A stretch of 64,000 nucleotides of DNA. It comes from Physcomitrium patens. Taxonomy: Eukaryota > Streptophyta > Bryopsida > Funariales > Funariaceae. The notes beneath the pieces were generated by a model. That model saw only the letters and a list, made by a program, of their open reading frames with translations. It did no database searches and was not told the origin of the DNA. This document shows positions 49,690-60,129 of the stretch, one piece after another; the stretch's first letter is position 1; each line of letters opens with the position of its first letter. Position numbers and translations under genes: made by a program. Where the stretch lies: NCBI RefSeq assembly GCF_000002425.4, contig NC_037275.1, positions 11,419,310 to 11,483,309 of the forward strand, read 5' to 3'.

Positions 49690-50906
49690 ACAAACATCTA
49701 AAAAATCCTAATAGGTTACATCCATACAAAAAAAATATAATCCGAATTTCAATTCAAAAGTACTAAAAAATACTCTTCTTAGTAGCCTTAATCATACATA
49801 AAGCCGAATTACCTTGTTACTTTCATATTTAAGCAATTTAGATTTTTCTTGTAAGTCCTAACTCTAATCAATGATCTTTCACAAGCTATAACTTCTAATT
49901 TGATCATTTACTTGATGTGAAATTTTGCATGCAATTGTTAATATAAATTTTCTATATGCTCAAGAATTTTCAACCCAATCCAACTTACAAATTGTGAGAG
50001 AACTTCCAAAAACTACATTGATGTCACTCGCCTGCCAACTTGAAGGATGAAGCAAAAGTTCTAGTAGTGATTTTTTCTTCTCCAATAATTGACTTCAACT
50101 CAAAATTGGTGTGCAGCTTGATCTTCAAGTCTTTCAATACCATGCCAAATTTTATCTTGATTCGACTAGTAGATCTTTTAATATTATAGAAATCCTATCC
50201 AATCTAAAACTGCCAACTTCTAAAATCCTCTTGTTTTAAAAACCAAATATCTCTAAACTACACCGTTAGATTATCACAAAATTTTATATACACTTAGTAC
50301 ACCTAATAATCCAAGCAACGTCAAATTTTGAATTATAGATGTTATACCAATTGTACGAACTAGCCAAAATTGCTAGCCATAATTATATTATATGAAATCT
50401 AAATCACCAATACTAACTCTAATTTTGAATAATAATTGCCAAATTTCTAAAAAACTTTAAAAAATAATCCTTATGCCTTTGAATAGATCTTCAAGATAGC
50501 TCTCAAATCCTAATCTTTGATCTTCAAATAAAATCCTAATTTTCCCTAAGCAATCATTTTAGTAACTAGAGGTCTAATTTTGACCTTGTTTCACAAACGA
50601 TCAATCCCCATGTATGAATCTAATCTATCATAAGGATTTTTTAGTCTAATCCTACTGTCAACTTGATCCTAGTATCAACCATACCAACCATTTACCTCTT
50701 CTACCTTGATTTTAATAATTTATGGCCTTTCTAAGGCAGTAAAAAAGTTTCTATATCCTAGAAGATAAAAATATTAACTAATTTTTATCTACTTGCTATT
50801 AAGACAAGAAAATTAAAATTTTGATTCTTGCACAAAACCATAAAGTTATAAAAAAAAACTTTACTACAACAAATGGTTTATATTGGATTGTAATCTAGCC
50901 TCCAAT
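49690..50906. other. Unassigned AT-rich repeat-like DNA inside the Copia element
   Basis: I see no coding pattern. The texture resembles an LTR or other decayed element on the minus strand, but no partner copy is present in the window to define its ends. Confidence 0.4.
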
Positions 50907-51876
50907 TGTCATAAACATACAACTAAAAAAGGTTCTAGAAGGTTCTAAAAGATTCTAAAAGATTCTAAAATGTACCAATAAGTTCTAAGAAGGCTCTTGA
51001 AGGTTCCAGAAGGTTTCAAAAGGTTCCAATAGATTCTAAGAAAGTTCTAGAAGGTCATAAGAGGTTCTAAAAGGTTCTAGGAGGATTTAGATGATTTAAG
51101 AACTTATTGAAGAAGGATCTTAGGCTTGCTTCATTATCAAGCTCCATGAAATTTTTTCAAGAATCTTCTTAGGACCTGTCATGGACATATATATATTTAC
51201 CTCAATAGTTACTTACATGATTAAGTAGAAGTAGGTAAAATAGAATAATTTCATAAAGTCTTCTAGATAAGCTTCCTAGAAGCTTCATAGATACAATTTT
51301 GACTTTAGATGTGTTTGTAGGTTAGAAACTTGGCCAAAAAGCTAATTATGTATTAATAGCTTGTGGAACAAGTTATCTTCGTGTAGTAGCTTGTAGAACA
51401 AGCCAAATATGTAGTGCATATATAGAAAACTTGCCTTGCAAGATAAGACATGTGGCTAGCAAAGTCAACACATGTTGGAGGTTCTATAAGACATCGCCAC
51501 GTAGCTCTTAGTTAGATAGTATATATGGAGGCAAGAGTGAAGCCTTCTTCACTCTTGTCAATGCCTTTCTAGTCTTAGTCTTATTTAAAGACTTTTCAAT
51601 CTTCTTGTTTTTGGCAATAGCCATTCTAGTTAACATTATATCACCTTTTGAGTGACTTTCTAGTTCTCTTCAGTGATAGAAGAGTGTATTGAGGATTCAC
51701 GTCCTTGACAGGACCTAGTATATATAGGAGTTGAGATTAAAGGGATCCTTAGTCTCAACAATTCACTTCTTGTGGTCTACCTAAGACCTTCTTGCCTTGT
51801 ATCTAATTATTGTTTATATGTCAAGTTAATGCCATTCTTTGGTGTGAAATCCTTGTCTTGTATATGGTCCCTATCA
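50907..51876 (+). repeat. Left family-B LTR, interrupted by a solo LTR
   Basis: Starts TGTCATAAACATAC and ends GGTCCCTATCA, corresponding to the family-A LTR ends. Removing the nested 534-bp LTR and its duplicated GGACC leaves about 431 bp. U3 is an HSE-rich array with ~10-bp period (e.g. 50,933-50,945 and 50,989-51,011). TATATATA at 51,719-51,726 is followed by a 30-nt palindrome at 51,730-51,759. Confidence 0.8.
51177..51710 (+). mobile_element. Family-C solo LTR nested in the family-B LTR
   Basis: A 534-bp unit beginning TGTCATGGACAT and ending GTCCTTGACA is flanked by perfect 5-bp duplications GGACC (51,172-51,176 and 51,711-51,715). The opposite arm of the palindrome holds the unoccupied site with a single copy (58,899-58,903), which proves the boundaries. 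TATATAT at 51,520-51,526 is followed after GGA by a 30-nt palindrome (51,530-51,559) with 13 consecutive pairs. It is far less decayed than the family-C element at 8,044-11,371. Confidence 0.95.
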
Positions 51877-51899
51877 ATTTGTCAAGACTACCATAAAGC

Positions 51900-52004
51900 A
51901 ATATTAGGAGCTTAGTCTTTCTTGACAAAGAATGGATTATTCTTCTTCTTGGAAGTACTATAGCATTCTAGAGGTTGTGGAATACCTTCCCCTAGACTAA
52001 TATT
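51900..52004 (+). other. 105-nt structured leader unit, left arm of family B
   Basis: It is closed by AATATTAG (51,900-51,907) and CTAATATT (51,997-52,004), sits about 24 nt after the LTR end, and corresponds to the three family-A leader units. Confidence 0.75.
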
Positions 52005-52117
52005 ATTATTTTTTTAATATTCTTTTGGTTTCTTTTTTTCATATCATAGATCAAGTTTTTTTCTTTTGAAGGCATGTGTTTCTTTAATTTTCTATAGTAG
52101 AAGGTGGAAAAGTCAAT

Positions 52118-52471
52118 ATGACAAATTCAAAAGAGATCAAATTAGACTCTATTATTAATATTCTTGAAGCATTGAAGATTAGGACAAAGACTTTGTCAAA
52201 GCATAATGAAGAACTATTTATGACCATATATAATGGTCAAGGAATTGAAGTGCCTCAACCACCACATCAAATTGCAACAGAGATTCTAAATTCTCAATCG
52301 ACTATCTCTACTTCAAACATGGAAGGTGCATCCACTCAAGGCAATGATCTGACAATAATAACAATAAAAGAACCAAAGATCAACCTTTTAGAAAAGTTTG
52401 AATGCACCCACTCAAAATTTTGTGGCTTTGTAAATCAAGTACAACCAATCACCTTGATTCAACTTCAATAA
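52118..52471 (+). pseudogene. gag start fragment, left arm of family B
   Basis: A 117-codon gag N-terminal region nearly identical to the inverted copy at 58,496-58,143. It covers the segment before the capsid-like domain (the KEPKINLLEKF block corresponds to KEPKASMPDKF in family A). Fossil fragment. Confidence 0.85.
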
Positions 52472-55019
52472 TATTCCATTGAAGCTTCTTAAATTTTTTT
52501 GGTTGAAACCTTGTTTTTTCTTAGTTTGACAATAATTGCATCTTTAGAGGCTACCTCCTCCTTTTCTTTATGAGGCCAAGAACTAAGAATCTTCATGATG
52601 AAGCCATCTTATCAAGCTATTGTTCTTCATTTTGCTACTTTTAGTCTAGATAGATGTCGTTGATGGAACCTTCAAACCTTCATTTGTGCATTTATAAGGT
52701 TGCCAGCTAAATCCCATGTATAATCATTCATATCATATTCGTGCCAATGGACTAGATATTCAAACCTTTCATATCTTATCCTTGAATCTAATATCGCTTC
52801 TAACTCAAATTCAACATGATCATTGATTTCAACCATAGGAGGTGGTGGTTGTCTTCAACTTAGTATGTTCGATTCTTTATATCTTTTCAAAAGTAAAACA
52901 TGAAAGACTGGATGAATCTTCATGGATGAAGGTAACTCCAAGTGATAAGTTACATAATTAATTTATTTATGAATCATAAATGGCCCCACCCCTTTGGTAG
53001 TCTAACTTATCACATGGCTTGTTGGTTTTTATATTGCACCAAAAAAGCCATACTTTGTCACCAACTTGGAATGAAGAATGTTCCTTCTTCAATTCATCCA
53101 CTTGTAGCTTATAACATTGTTGAGCCCTTTCTAGGTGAGTTTTCATGGTTGCTTGAAGTTCGGCCATCTTTGTAGCAAACTCCTCTACTGCTAGATTTGT
53201 CGACTTTAAAGGCTCTATCATATCCAATTTTGGATGATGGCCGTAGTTTGAGTAGAATGGCATTTATTGTGTAGATGCATAGATTGTGTTGTTATATGCA
53301 AACTCTGCCAACAATAAGTAAGAAGTCCAATTGTCTGTTGATAGTTGATAGGACACCTTAAATATTGCTCAAGAATTTAGTTGACTCGCTTTGTTTGGCC
53401 ATTACTTTGAGGGTATAAGGCAGAAGAAAGATTGATGTCAATCTTAAGAATCTTGAAAAGTGCCTTCTAAAACCTTGATACAAATTGTAGTCCATGATTT
53501 GACACAATGTCATCTAGCAATCTGTGGTAACAATAGACATTATCAATAAAGAGTCTTGTTATTTCTTTATCAGTAATTGACTTCTTGCAAGGTATAAAAT
53601 GTGCCATCTTCATCAATCGATCAACAACTATAAAGATAATATCAAATGAGTTTTATGGTAGGAGATTTGTAATGAAATCCATAGAGATAGATGACCATGG
53701 TTGTATTAGAATAGGAAGGGGTTGAAAAAGCCTATATGGCCGATGTTGAGGATTCTTTGACCTTGAATAAATATCACATGATAGTATGAATTCATTGACG
53801 TCCTTCTACATTTGAAGCCACTAAAAGTCTCTAGACAGAAGTTTTAAGGACTTCTTGAATCCAAAATGTCCAACTGTATGGAAGTTATGGCATGTTTGAA
53901 GAATGCGTAGGCGAGTTGATCCTTCAGGAATGAACAAACATTCTTCAAAAAACAAGAGGTTGTCTTCATACTTGAATTTAGAAGATTCTTCAAAATTTTT
54001 GTTGACAAGACGTTTGATATTAAGAACAAGAGGATTTATATTTGAGACTTTACGAATTTGATCAAGAAATGATAAATCCATATGCATTGATATATTGGTT
54101 GCTCGAAGATGAAATTGCTCAGATTTTAACAATGTTGCCCGTTATTGATTACATGATGCCTCGTGTTCTTTTGGTTCAAGGTAGGAACGTCTTATTAATG
54201 CATGTGATAACCCTTATTGGCTCCTAGGTCGATATGTGATGCAAAAATCAAATCATAATAAAGATATATTCCAACGTGCTTGGCAACGGTTCAATACTTG
54301 GGCTGACATGAAGTATTCAAGATTCTTGTGATCTATATATATAATCACTTTATGAGAGGAGCCTTCAAGGAAGTGGCTCCATTCTTGAAAAGAATCTATG
54401 ATAGTAAGTAGTTCTTTATTGTGGATTTTGTAATTAATTTTTATCATTGAGAATTTTCTAAAATAGAATGCAATTCGATGAAATTTGCTATCTTTTCCAT
54501 ATTATGACAAAACTACTTCTAATGCAAAGTTTGAGGCATTTGTCTCTATAAAATAGGGCTTGTTGAAATCTGGATGTATCAAAATTGGAGCTCTTGTAAA
54601 AGCATCTTTTAAGCTTTGAAAATCTTTCTCTGCTTTGAGGTCCCAGTCTAATTTGTCCTTACATATCAACCGTGTAGGTGGAGCAGCAATTTTAGAGTAA
54701 TTCTTAACAAAAATCTTGTAGAAGTTTGCAAATCTAAGAAAGCATTGGACATCACATATAGTTTTTAGCTTTGCCCAATTCATGATTGCTTGTACCTTCT
54801 TTGCATCCATAAAAGGACCTTTGTTGGAAATAATATATCCAAGAAATTCGACTTGAGGTGCATGAAATACACACTTCTCTAGTTTTGCATATAGCCCAGT
54901 ACTTCATAGCTTTTCCAATACAAGGCAGATATGTTTTTTGTTTCATTCATTAAGTGTTGGAATATGGCTAAAGCATTAGTAAGTCCAAAAGGCATGAAAT
55001 TGTATTCAAAATATCCATA

Positions 55020-57210
55020 TGTGAGCTAAAATAAACCTCCACTAATTAGAAATTTATTCTAACTCACAATAAATGAATAAACTGTGTGAATTTAAAAATA
55101 AAGCTATTATTTAAATTCTAATCCACTTATTACTTGTTCTTCTTAAAACACCAAGTTATTAATCAAATCCTCTAATATTACTCACATTCATAATGATAAT
55201 ACACTCCTTAATTTCTTGCAGAACAATTCTTTCTTCTACTTCTAATTTGATAATTTGGTTTAATTTTTTATTTTATTTTATTTTATTTTATTTTTATAAT
55301 AATAATTATTATTATTATTATTTTATTATTATTTCTTTTTTATTACTTTTTATTATTTTATTATTTTATTATTTTTTAAAAATATATAAATTTTTATTTC
55401 TTAATTAATTGAAAGTAAAAGTAATTAATTAAGTTATTATCTTTAATCCATAGTATCTATAAATTTTTTAAAGGTTGGATTAAAAATTAAAAGCTAAAAG
55501 TTAAAAGTAAAGTTTTAAAAGTAAAAAAATAAAGATTAAAAATAAAAAAATAAAAGTAAAAAGAAGAAGATTAAAAGTTAAAAATTAAAGCCAAAAGTTA
55601 ATATAGAAGCTACAAGTTATTTTAAAAAATAAAATAAAATAAAATACAAGAAAGAATAAATAAAGAGAGGTACAAGCAAAATTATCTTAACAACGTCCAA
55701 GGATTGAGGGTAGCACCCCCCTTTTATTCCAAAATTTTTCAAAAATCCAAATTAGCTTTAAATCTAGTGATATTTATAGTGTTGGAAATTTTACTTTAAG
55801 GCGCTCTTGTTTTACAATTTTTGTGGCAATCTAGTATTTGAGCTGCAAGCAATGTTTCTTCAAAGTTAGATCATTGGGCTTGCCACTACAACCGATCCCC
55901 CTTCATTCAAATTTTTTTAAAAAATTTAAAATTACTTTAAATTTGATGAAATTTATGCCAATAGAAGCTCTGCTTAAAGGTGCTTCTACTTCTAAAATTT
56001 CAAAATTATCTCATCAAGTGGCTCTGAGAAATACCTTTTCAAATTTGGATTTTTGAAACTACCAAGGCAGCCGCCTCCTTTGAACTCAAAAATTCACCAA
56101 AAATTCGGTTCAACTCCAAATTGAACTCATTGGAAATCTAATAACAAGGGCTATTTGTTAAAAAATCTTCACTTAAAAATCATTAAAAACTATATATTGA
56201 TTGAGAAAAATCAGAGGCCCCTTAAATCCTTTTGATTATGGAAATGGTTAGTGACCACTAATTACAAAGGGACGCCTTTTAAACCACAACAAGCACCACC
56301 TATGACACAAAACCAATGCTCATATGTTCCTAAAGTTCACAATGAGATCTAACATCAAAAAAGAAGCAAAAAAATAAGATTAAGATTAAGGTTGAGACCA
56401 CACGTTGGCATGGCTTTACCCTCATCAATAGAAAGAGAGAGAGAGAGGCTTAGAAAACCAAACCACTCTTATACAATTGAGCGGTGGCTTGTAGAAGGGC
56501 GGCCACATCTCCACCCTTGATCTCTAAGATCCCTAATATAGATCTACGGCCTTCCTTCATCCAAGAGCTAATTTCGTGAACAAGGCTGATGGCTCTTGTA
56601 AGTGGAAAAAAAAACACTTTTTGATAAATCTAACTTAACGATTTTGTTTAAAACACCTTTTTATGCTAAGATTGACTACTCACATGCATCAATCTATGCT
56701 CCTTTGCAACTTTTATGAAAGTTTTTTACTTACAAGGATTTAGGCAATATTTGTAAAATTCTTCAAAAAAATGAGAATTTCATTTCTCTACTTATACTTT
56801 GAAGGAAAGGATGCTGATCTTGTTTTCTTCACTCCACATGGTGCATTTGATGCCTCCATTGCATTTGAAAGGCTTCTATAAATTAGAAGAATCACTTTGC
56901 TGCTTGAATTTGTTGAATTTGGAAAAAATCTTCAAACCCATCATAATTAAACCTCACTAAATTTTCTTTTTTCTTATTTTAACATCAAGACTACTTCCTT
57001 TGTAATTCCTCTACTACTAACTAACTAGATAAATATATTCTTTATAGTTTTTTCTTACTAAACTCTATCCTAGATTATATATCTGCTACTAGCAATCTAT
57101 TTTTTTTTTTTTCCTAAAATTCTAATATTAATTCATAAAATTTGGATTTTAAACATAATAAGTACATTTTTTATACTAAATATCAAAGTGAGTCAATTCA
57201 AGGACTTACA
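55020..57210. mobile_element. 2.2-kb LTR-like insertion within family-B RT
   Basis: The ends TGTGAGCTAAAATAAACC and GTCAATTCAAGGACTTACA are flanked by perfect 5-bp duplications CCATA (55,015-55,019 and 57,211-57,215). The TG...CA ends, 5-bp duplication and lack of any pol domain point to a long solo LTR. Its right-hand 1.3 kb (55,700-56,990) matches the start of the window. The left part holds A/T low-complexity runs (55,260-55,680). The sense strand is undetermined. Confidence 0.85.
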
Positions 57211-57699
57211 CCATAATTGGTGTAAAATGGTGTCTTCTATACATCTCCTTCTTTAATATATACCAAATTATGTGTACCTCGTAGTTCAATCTTTGTAAAG
57301 ATTTTTGCTTGGCTAAGTTGATCAAGAAGTCCGGATATCAACGGCAATAGATATTGATTCTTTATTGTGATTTTATTAAGACCGCAATAACCAACACACA
57401 TTTGTAAGGATCCATCTTTCTTGTTTACAAATAATATAAAAGTACCAACTAGTGACTTGGAATGTCGAATAAAATTCTTAGCCAAATTTTCCTTACTATA
57501 CTCTTGTAAAGTCATAAGCTCATTTTGGGATAAATTATAGATGGGTCTAAATCGTGGTTGAGCACCTTCTTGAAGATCAATCGCACAATCGTAAGGGCAA
57601 TGCTTTGAAAGAGATTTGAAGCGAACTGCATCAATCTGCATATTTTTTACTTCCAACTGCTCATTAAAATTGTATAGTGAAGAAGCTGCAGAATAATTG

Positions 57700-58714
57700 G
57701 TGTATACATGTAGTATAATTGAAGAATGTTTATCTTGTCATCATTGAAATAAATGGTTATTGCACATTACAACTTAACTAATGGCTTCATTGAGTATTAG
57801 AGGATTTGGCTTAGACAACAATAAATCTTTGACATCATCTCCTAATTCCCAATGAAATTGGCTCATTAATGCATCTTCTCTCCAATTTATATCACATGCT
57901 AATTATTTGAAATCTGGAACATATGTTGATGCAAAGCGGATTCTTTGTTGAAGGCTTTGAATTTTAATTTTTGAAGAACAAACCTTATCATATCTACCAA
58001 ATGCTTCTACAAATGCTACCAAAAATACTTCAAAATTGTGCAATATAGGACAATTCTTTTCAAATAATAGGACAAATTAAGATAAAGCTTGATCTGAAAG
58101 CAAGGTTTCAACCAAAAACTTTTAAGAGGCTTCAATGGAATATTATTGAAGTTGAATCAAGGTGATTGGTTGTACTTGATTTACAAAGCCACAAAATTTT
58201 GAGCGGGTGCCATCAAACTTTTCTAAAAGGTTGATACTTGGTTCTTTTGTTGTTATTATTGTCAGATCATTGCCTTGAGTGGATGCACCTTCCATGTTTG
58301 AAGTAGAGATAGTCGATTGAGAATTTAGAATCTCTGTTGCAATTTGATGTGGTGGTTGAGGCACTTCAATTCCTTGACCATTATATATGGTCATAAATAG
58401 TTCTTCATTATGCTTTGATAAAGTCTTTGTCCTAATCTTCAATGCTTCAAGAATATTAATAATAGAGTCTAATTTGATCTCTTTTGAATTTGTCATATTG
58501 ACTTTTCCACCTTCTACTATAGAAAATTAAAGAAACACATGCCTTCAAAAGAAAAAAACTTGATCTATGATATGAAAAAAAGAAACCAAAAGAATATTAA
58601 AAAAATAATAATATTAGTCTAGAGGAAGGTAATCTACAACCTCTAGAATACTATAGTACTTCCAAGAAGAAGAATAATCCATTCTTTGTCAAGAAAGACT
58701 AAGCTCCTAATATT
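57700..58714 (-). pseudogene. Leader and gag of family B, right arm
   Basis: On the minus strand the 105-nt leader unit (58,714-58,610, closed by AATATTAG and CTAATATT) is followed by the gag start (58,496-58,143) and a capsid-like stretch (about 58,140-57,780) readable as the retrotransposon gag pattern around ...DINWREDALMSQFHWELGDD.... Many breaks; fossil. Confidence 0.8.
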
Positions 58715-58737
58715 GTTTTATGGTAGTCTTGACAAAT

Positions 58738-59097
58738 TACTAGGAACCATATACAAGACAAGGATTTCACACCAAGGAATGGCATTAACTTGACATTTAA
58801 ACAACAACTAGATACAAGGCAAGAAGGTCTTAGGTAGACCACAAGAAGTGAATTGTTGAAACTAAGGATCCCCTCAACCTCGACTCCTATATATATTAGG
58901 TCCTAAGAAGCTTCTTGAAAAGTTTCTTTAAGGCTTGAGAACAAAGCAAGCCTAAGATCCTTCTTCAACAACTTCCTAAATCATCTAAAGCTTCATAGAA
59001 CCTTCTAGGACCTCCTATGACCTTTTAGAAATTTTTTAGAATCTATTAGAACCTTCTAGAGCCTTCTGGAACCTTCTTCAGTTCTATGTCCATTACA
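58738..59097 (-). repeat. Right family-B LTR
   Basis: On the minus strand it starts TGTAATGGACATAGAAC and ends GGTTCCTAGTA, about 360 bp. It carries the intact GGACC site that is occupied in the left arm, and an HSE array at 59,049-59,076 reading GAAnnTTC, GAGnnTTC, GAAnnTTC in series. Confidence 0.8.
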
Positions 59098-59892
59098 TGA
59101 AGATCTTCAAGAATGACATGTTCTTCCTCGAATATATGGTGAAATACAACATGTTTGGTACCACAACTTTAGAAGGGACTCTCGATGTTTAGTGATACTT
59201 TTAGAGGTAGGAACCACTCCTAATGGTATTATTGATGTTTTATTTGAAGGAAGTAATGAAGGCCTCAATAATGATCAAATATCAAGGTGATTTTCTTGCT
59301 CTGATATGGGACATTATTGATAGTTGAAGGGACCTATCAACTACCTTTGAAGGGAACAAAGATCAAAGTACGTGGCAAATATAGTTTGGCATATCTTGGA
59401 CTTCATCAACATGTAATTATATAGAGGCAAGAGTGAGGCCTTTCTCACTCTTGTCAACTCTTTTCTTGTTTTTAGTCTAATTTTTTTCAAGAGTCTCATG
59501 TTTTCTAGTCTTTGGCAATAGCCGTTCTAGTTCTTCTTTGAATATACATACTTTTTTTTATTTTTCTACTTTTTTTTTACACAGATTCTATGAGTTTATG
59601 TATTTTCTTCCAATTTGTGTCCTTGACATCTCTTCATCAAAACTCTCCCTTTGTACAACCATTGTTGACTTACTTATGGCATTGGCATGCAATGACTTAC
59701 TTTTCTTAAGCAAGAAAGTTAATTAACTCTTAAAATAATGTTTTTTTTCTTTTTCTTTATGTATAGTTTTATCCTTAAATATAATAATGTTTTTTTAGAT
59801 AAGATTTTAATAAGGCAAGAATTGTTACAAGATTACAAAAAAGTATTGATCATAATTCTATGCATATAAATATTATGACAAATGAAGAGGAA
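59098..59892. other. Mixed repeat remnants including a partial family-C LTR
   Basis: About 59,412-59,545 matches the TATA-palindrome-R part of the family-C LTR; its 30-nt palindrome is 59,426-59,455. The rest has no recognised identity, except that the last ~15 bases are purine-rich and are probably the Copia polypurine tract. Confidence 0.55.
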
Positions 59893-60129
59893 TTTTGAGA
59901 GCATTAAATGTAGCCAATACCGTCCATGTTATTTATTGTAGTTTACAATATTTATTGTAGCTATAGTGCTTAGAATGTAATAGAAAGTAACTAATTATCT
60001 TCTTCCCTTCTCTTTGTATAAGAGATATAATCCTAACAATAAACTCACTTCTTGTGTGTGTGTTTACATATGTGTGCATATTACTTCGTACAACAATTCT
60101 TGTCTCTCTCTTCTAAAACATTCTCAATA
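59893..60129 (+). repeat. Right LTR of the Copia element
   Basis: Aligns with 48,064-48,300 over its length, with scattered substitutions and a few small length differences, including the TATA-like and AATAAACTCACTTCTTG segments. Confidence 0.8.

Larger units (their letters stand above)
50907..59097. mobile_element. Palindromic Ty3/Gypsy chromovirus structure, family B
   Basis: Two inverted arms, each LTR + leader + start of gag, face each other: 50,907-52,513 (+) and 59,097-58,100 (-). Between them lies one pol in minus orientation: reverse transcriptase start (57,656-57,216), then after a nested 2.2-kb insertion the rest of RT (55,014-54,500), RNase H (54,500-54,250), integrase (54,130-53,000), a chromodomain relic (about 52,900-52,720) and a purine tract (about 52,560-52,545). 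Where a minus-strand 3' LTR is expected, the plus-oriented arm starts instead. The arms agree at roughly 96-98% in leader and gag. The structure carries many breaks and is middle-aged. Confidence 0.8.
48064..60129 (+). mobile_element. Old Ty1/Copia element split by nested insertions
   Basis: LTRs at 48,064-48,300 and about 59,893-60,129 are close copies (237 bp), with TGTTGAGA...TCTCAACA ends at the left one. Flanking GATTT (48,059-48,063) and AATTT (60,130-60,134) look like a target duplication with one change. After the left LTR comes a leader with long TTG/CTG repeats, then a decayed Copia gag (about 48,790-49,680, including the 'ADGKNYxLW' region and an approximate zinc knuckle). A purine-rich tract precedes the right LTR. 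Most of the interior is occupied by younger Ty3/Gypsy material (50,907-59,097). The element has many breaks and is the oldest member of this nest. Confidence 0.75.
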
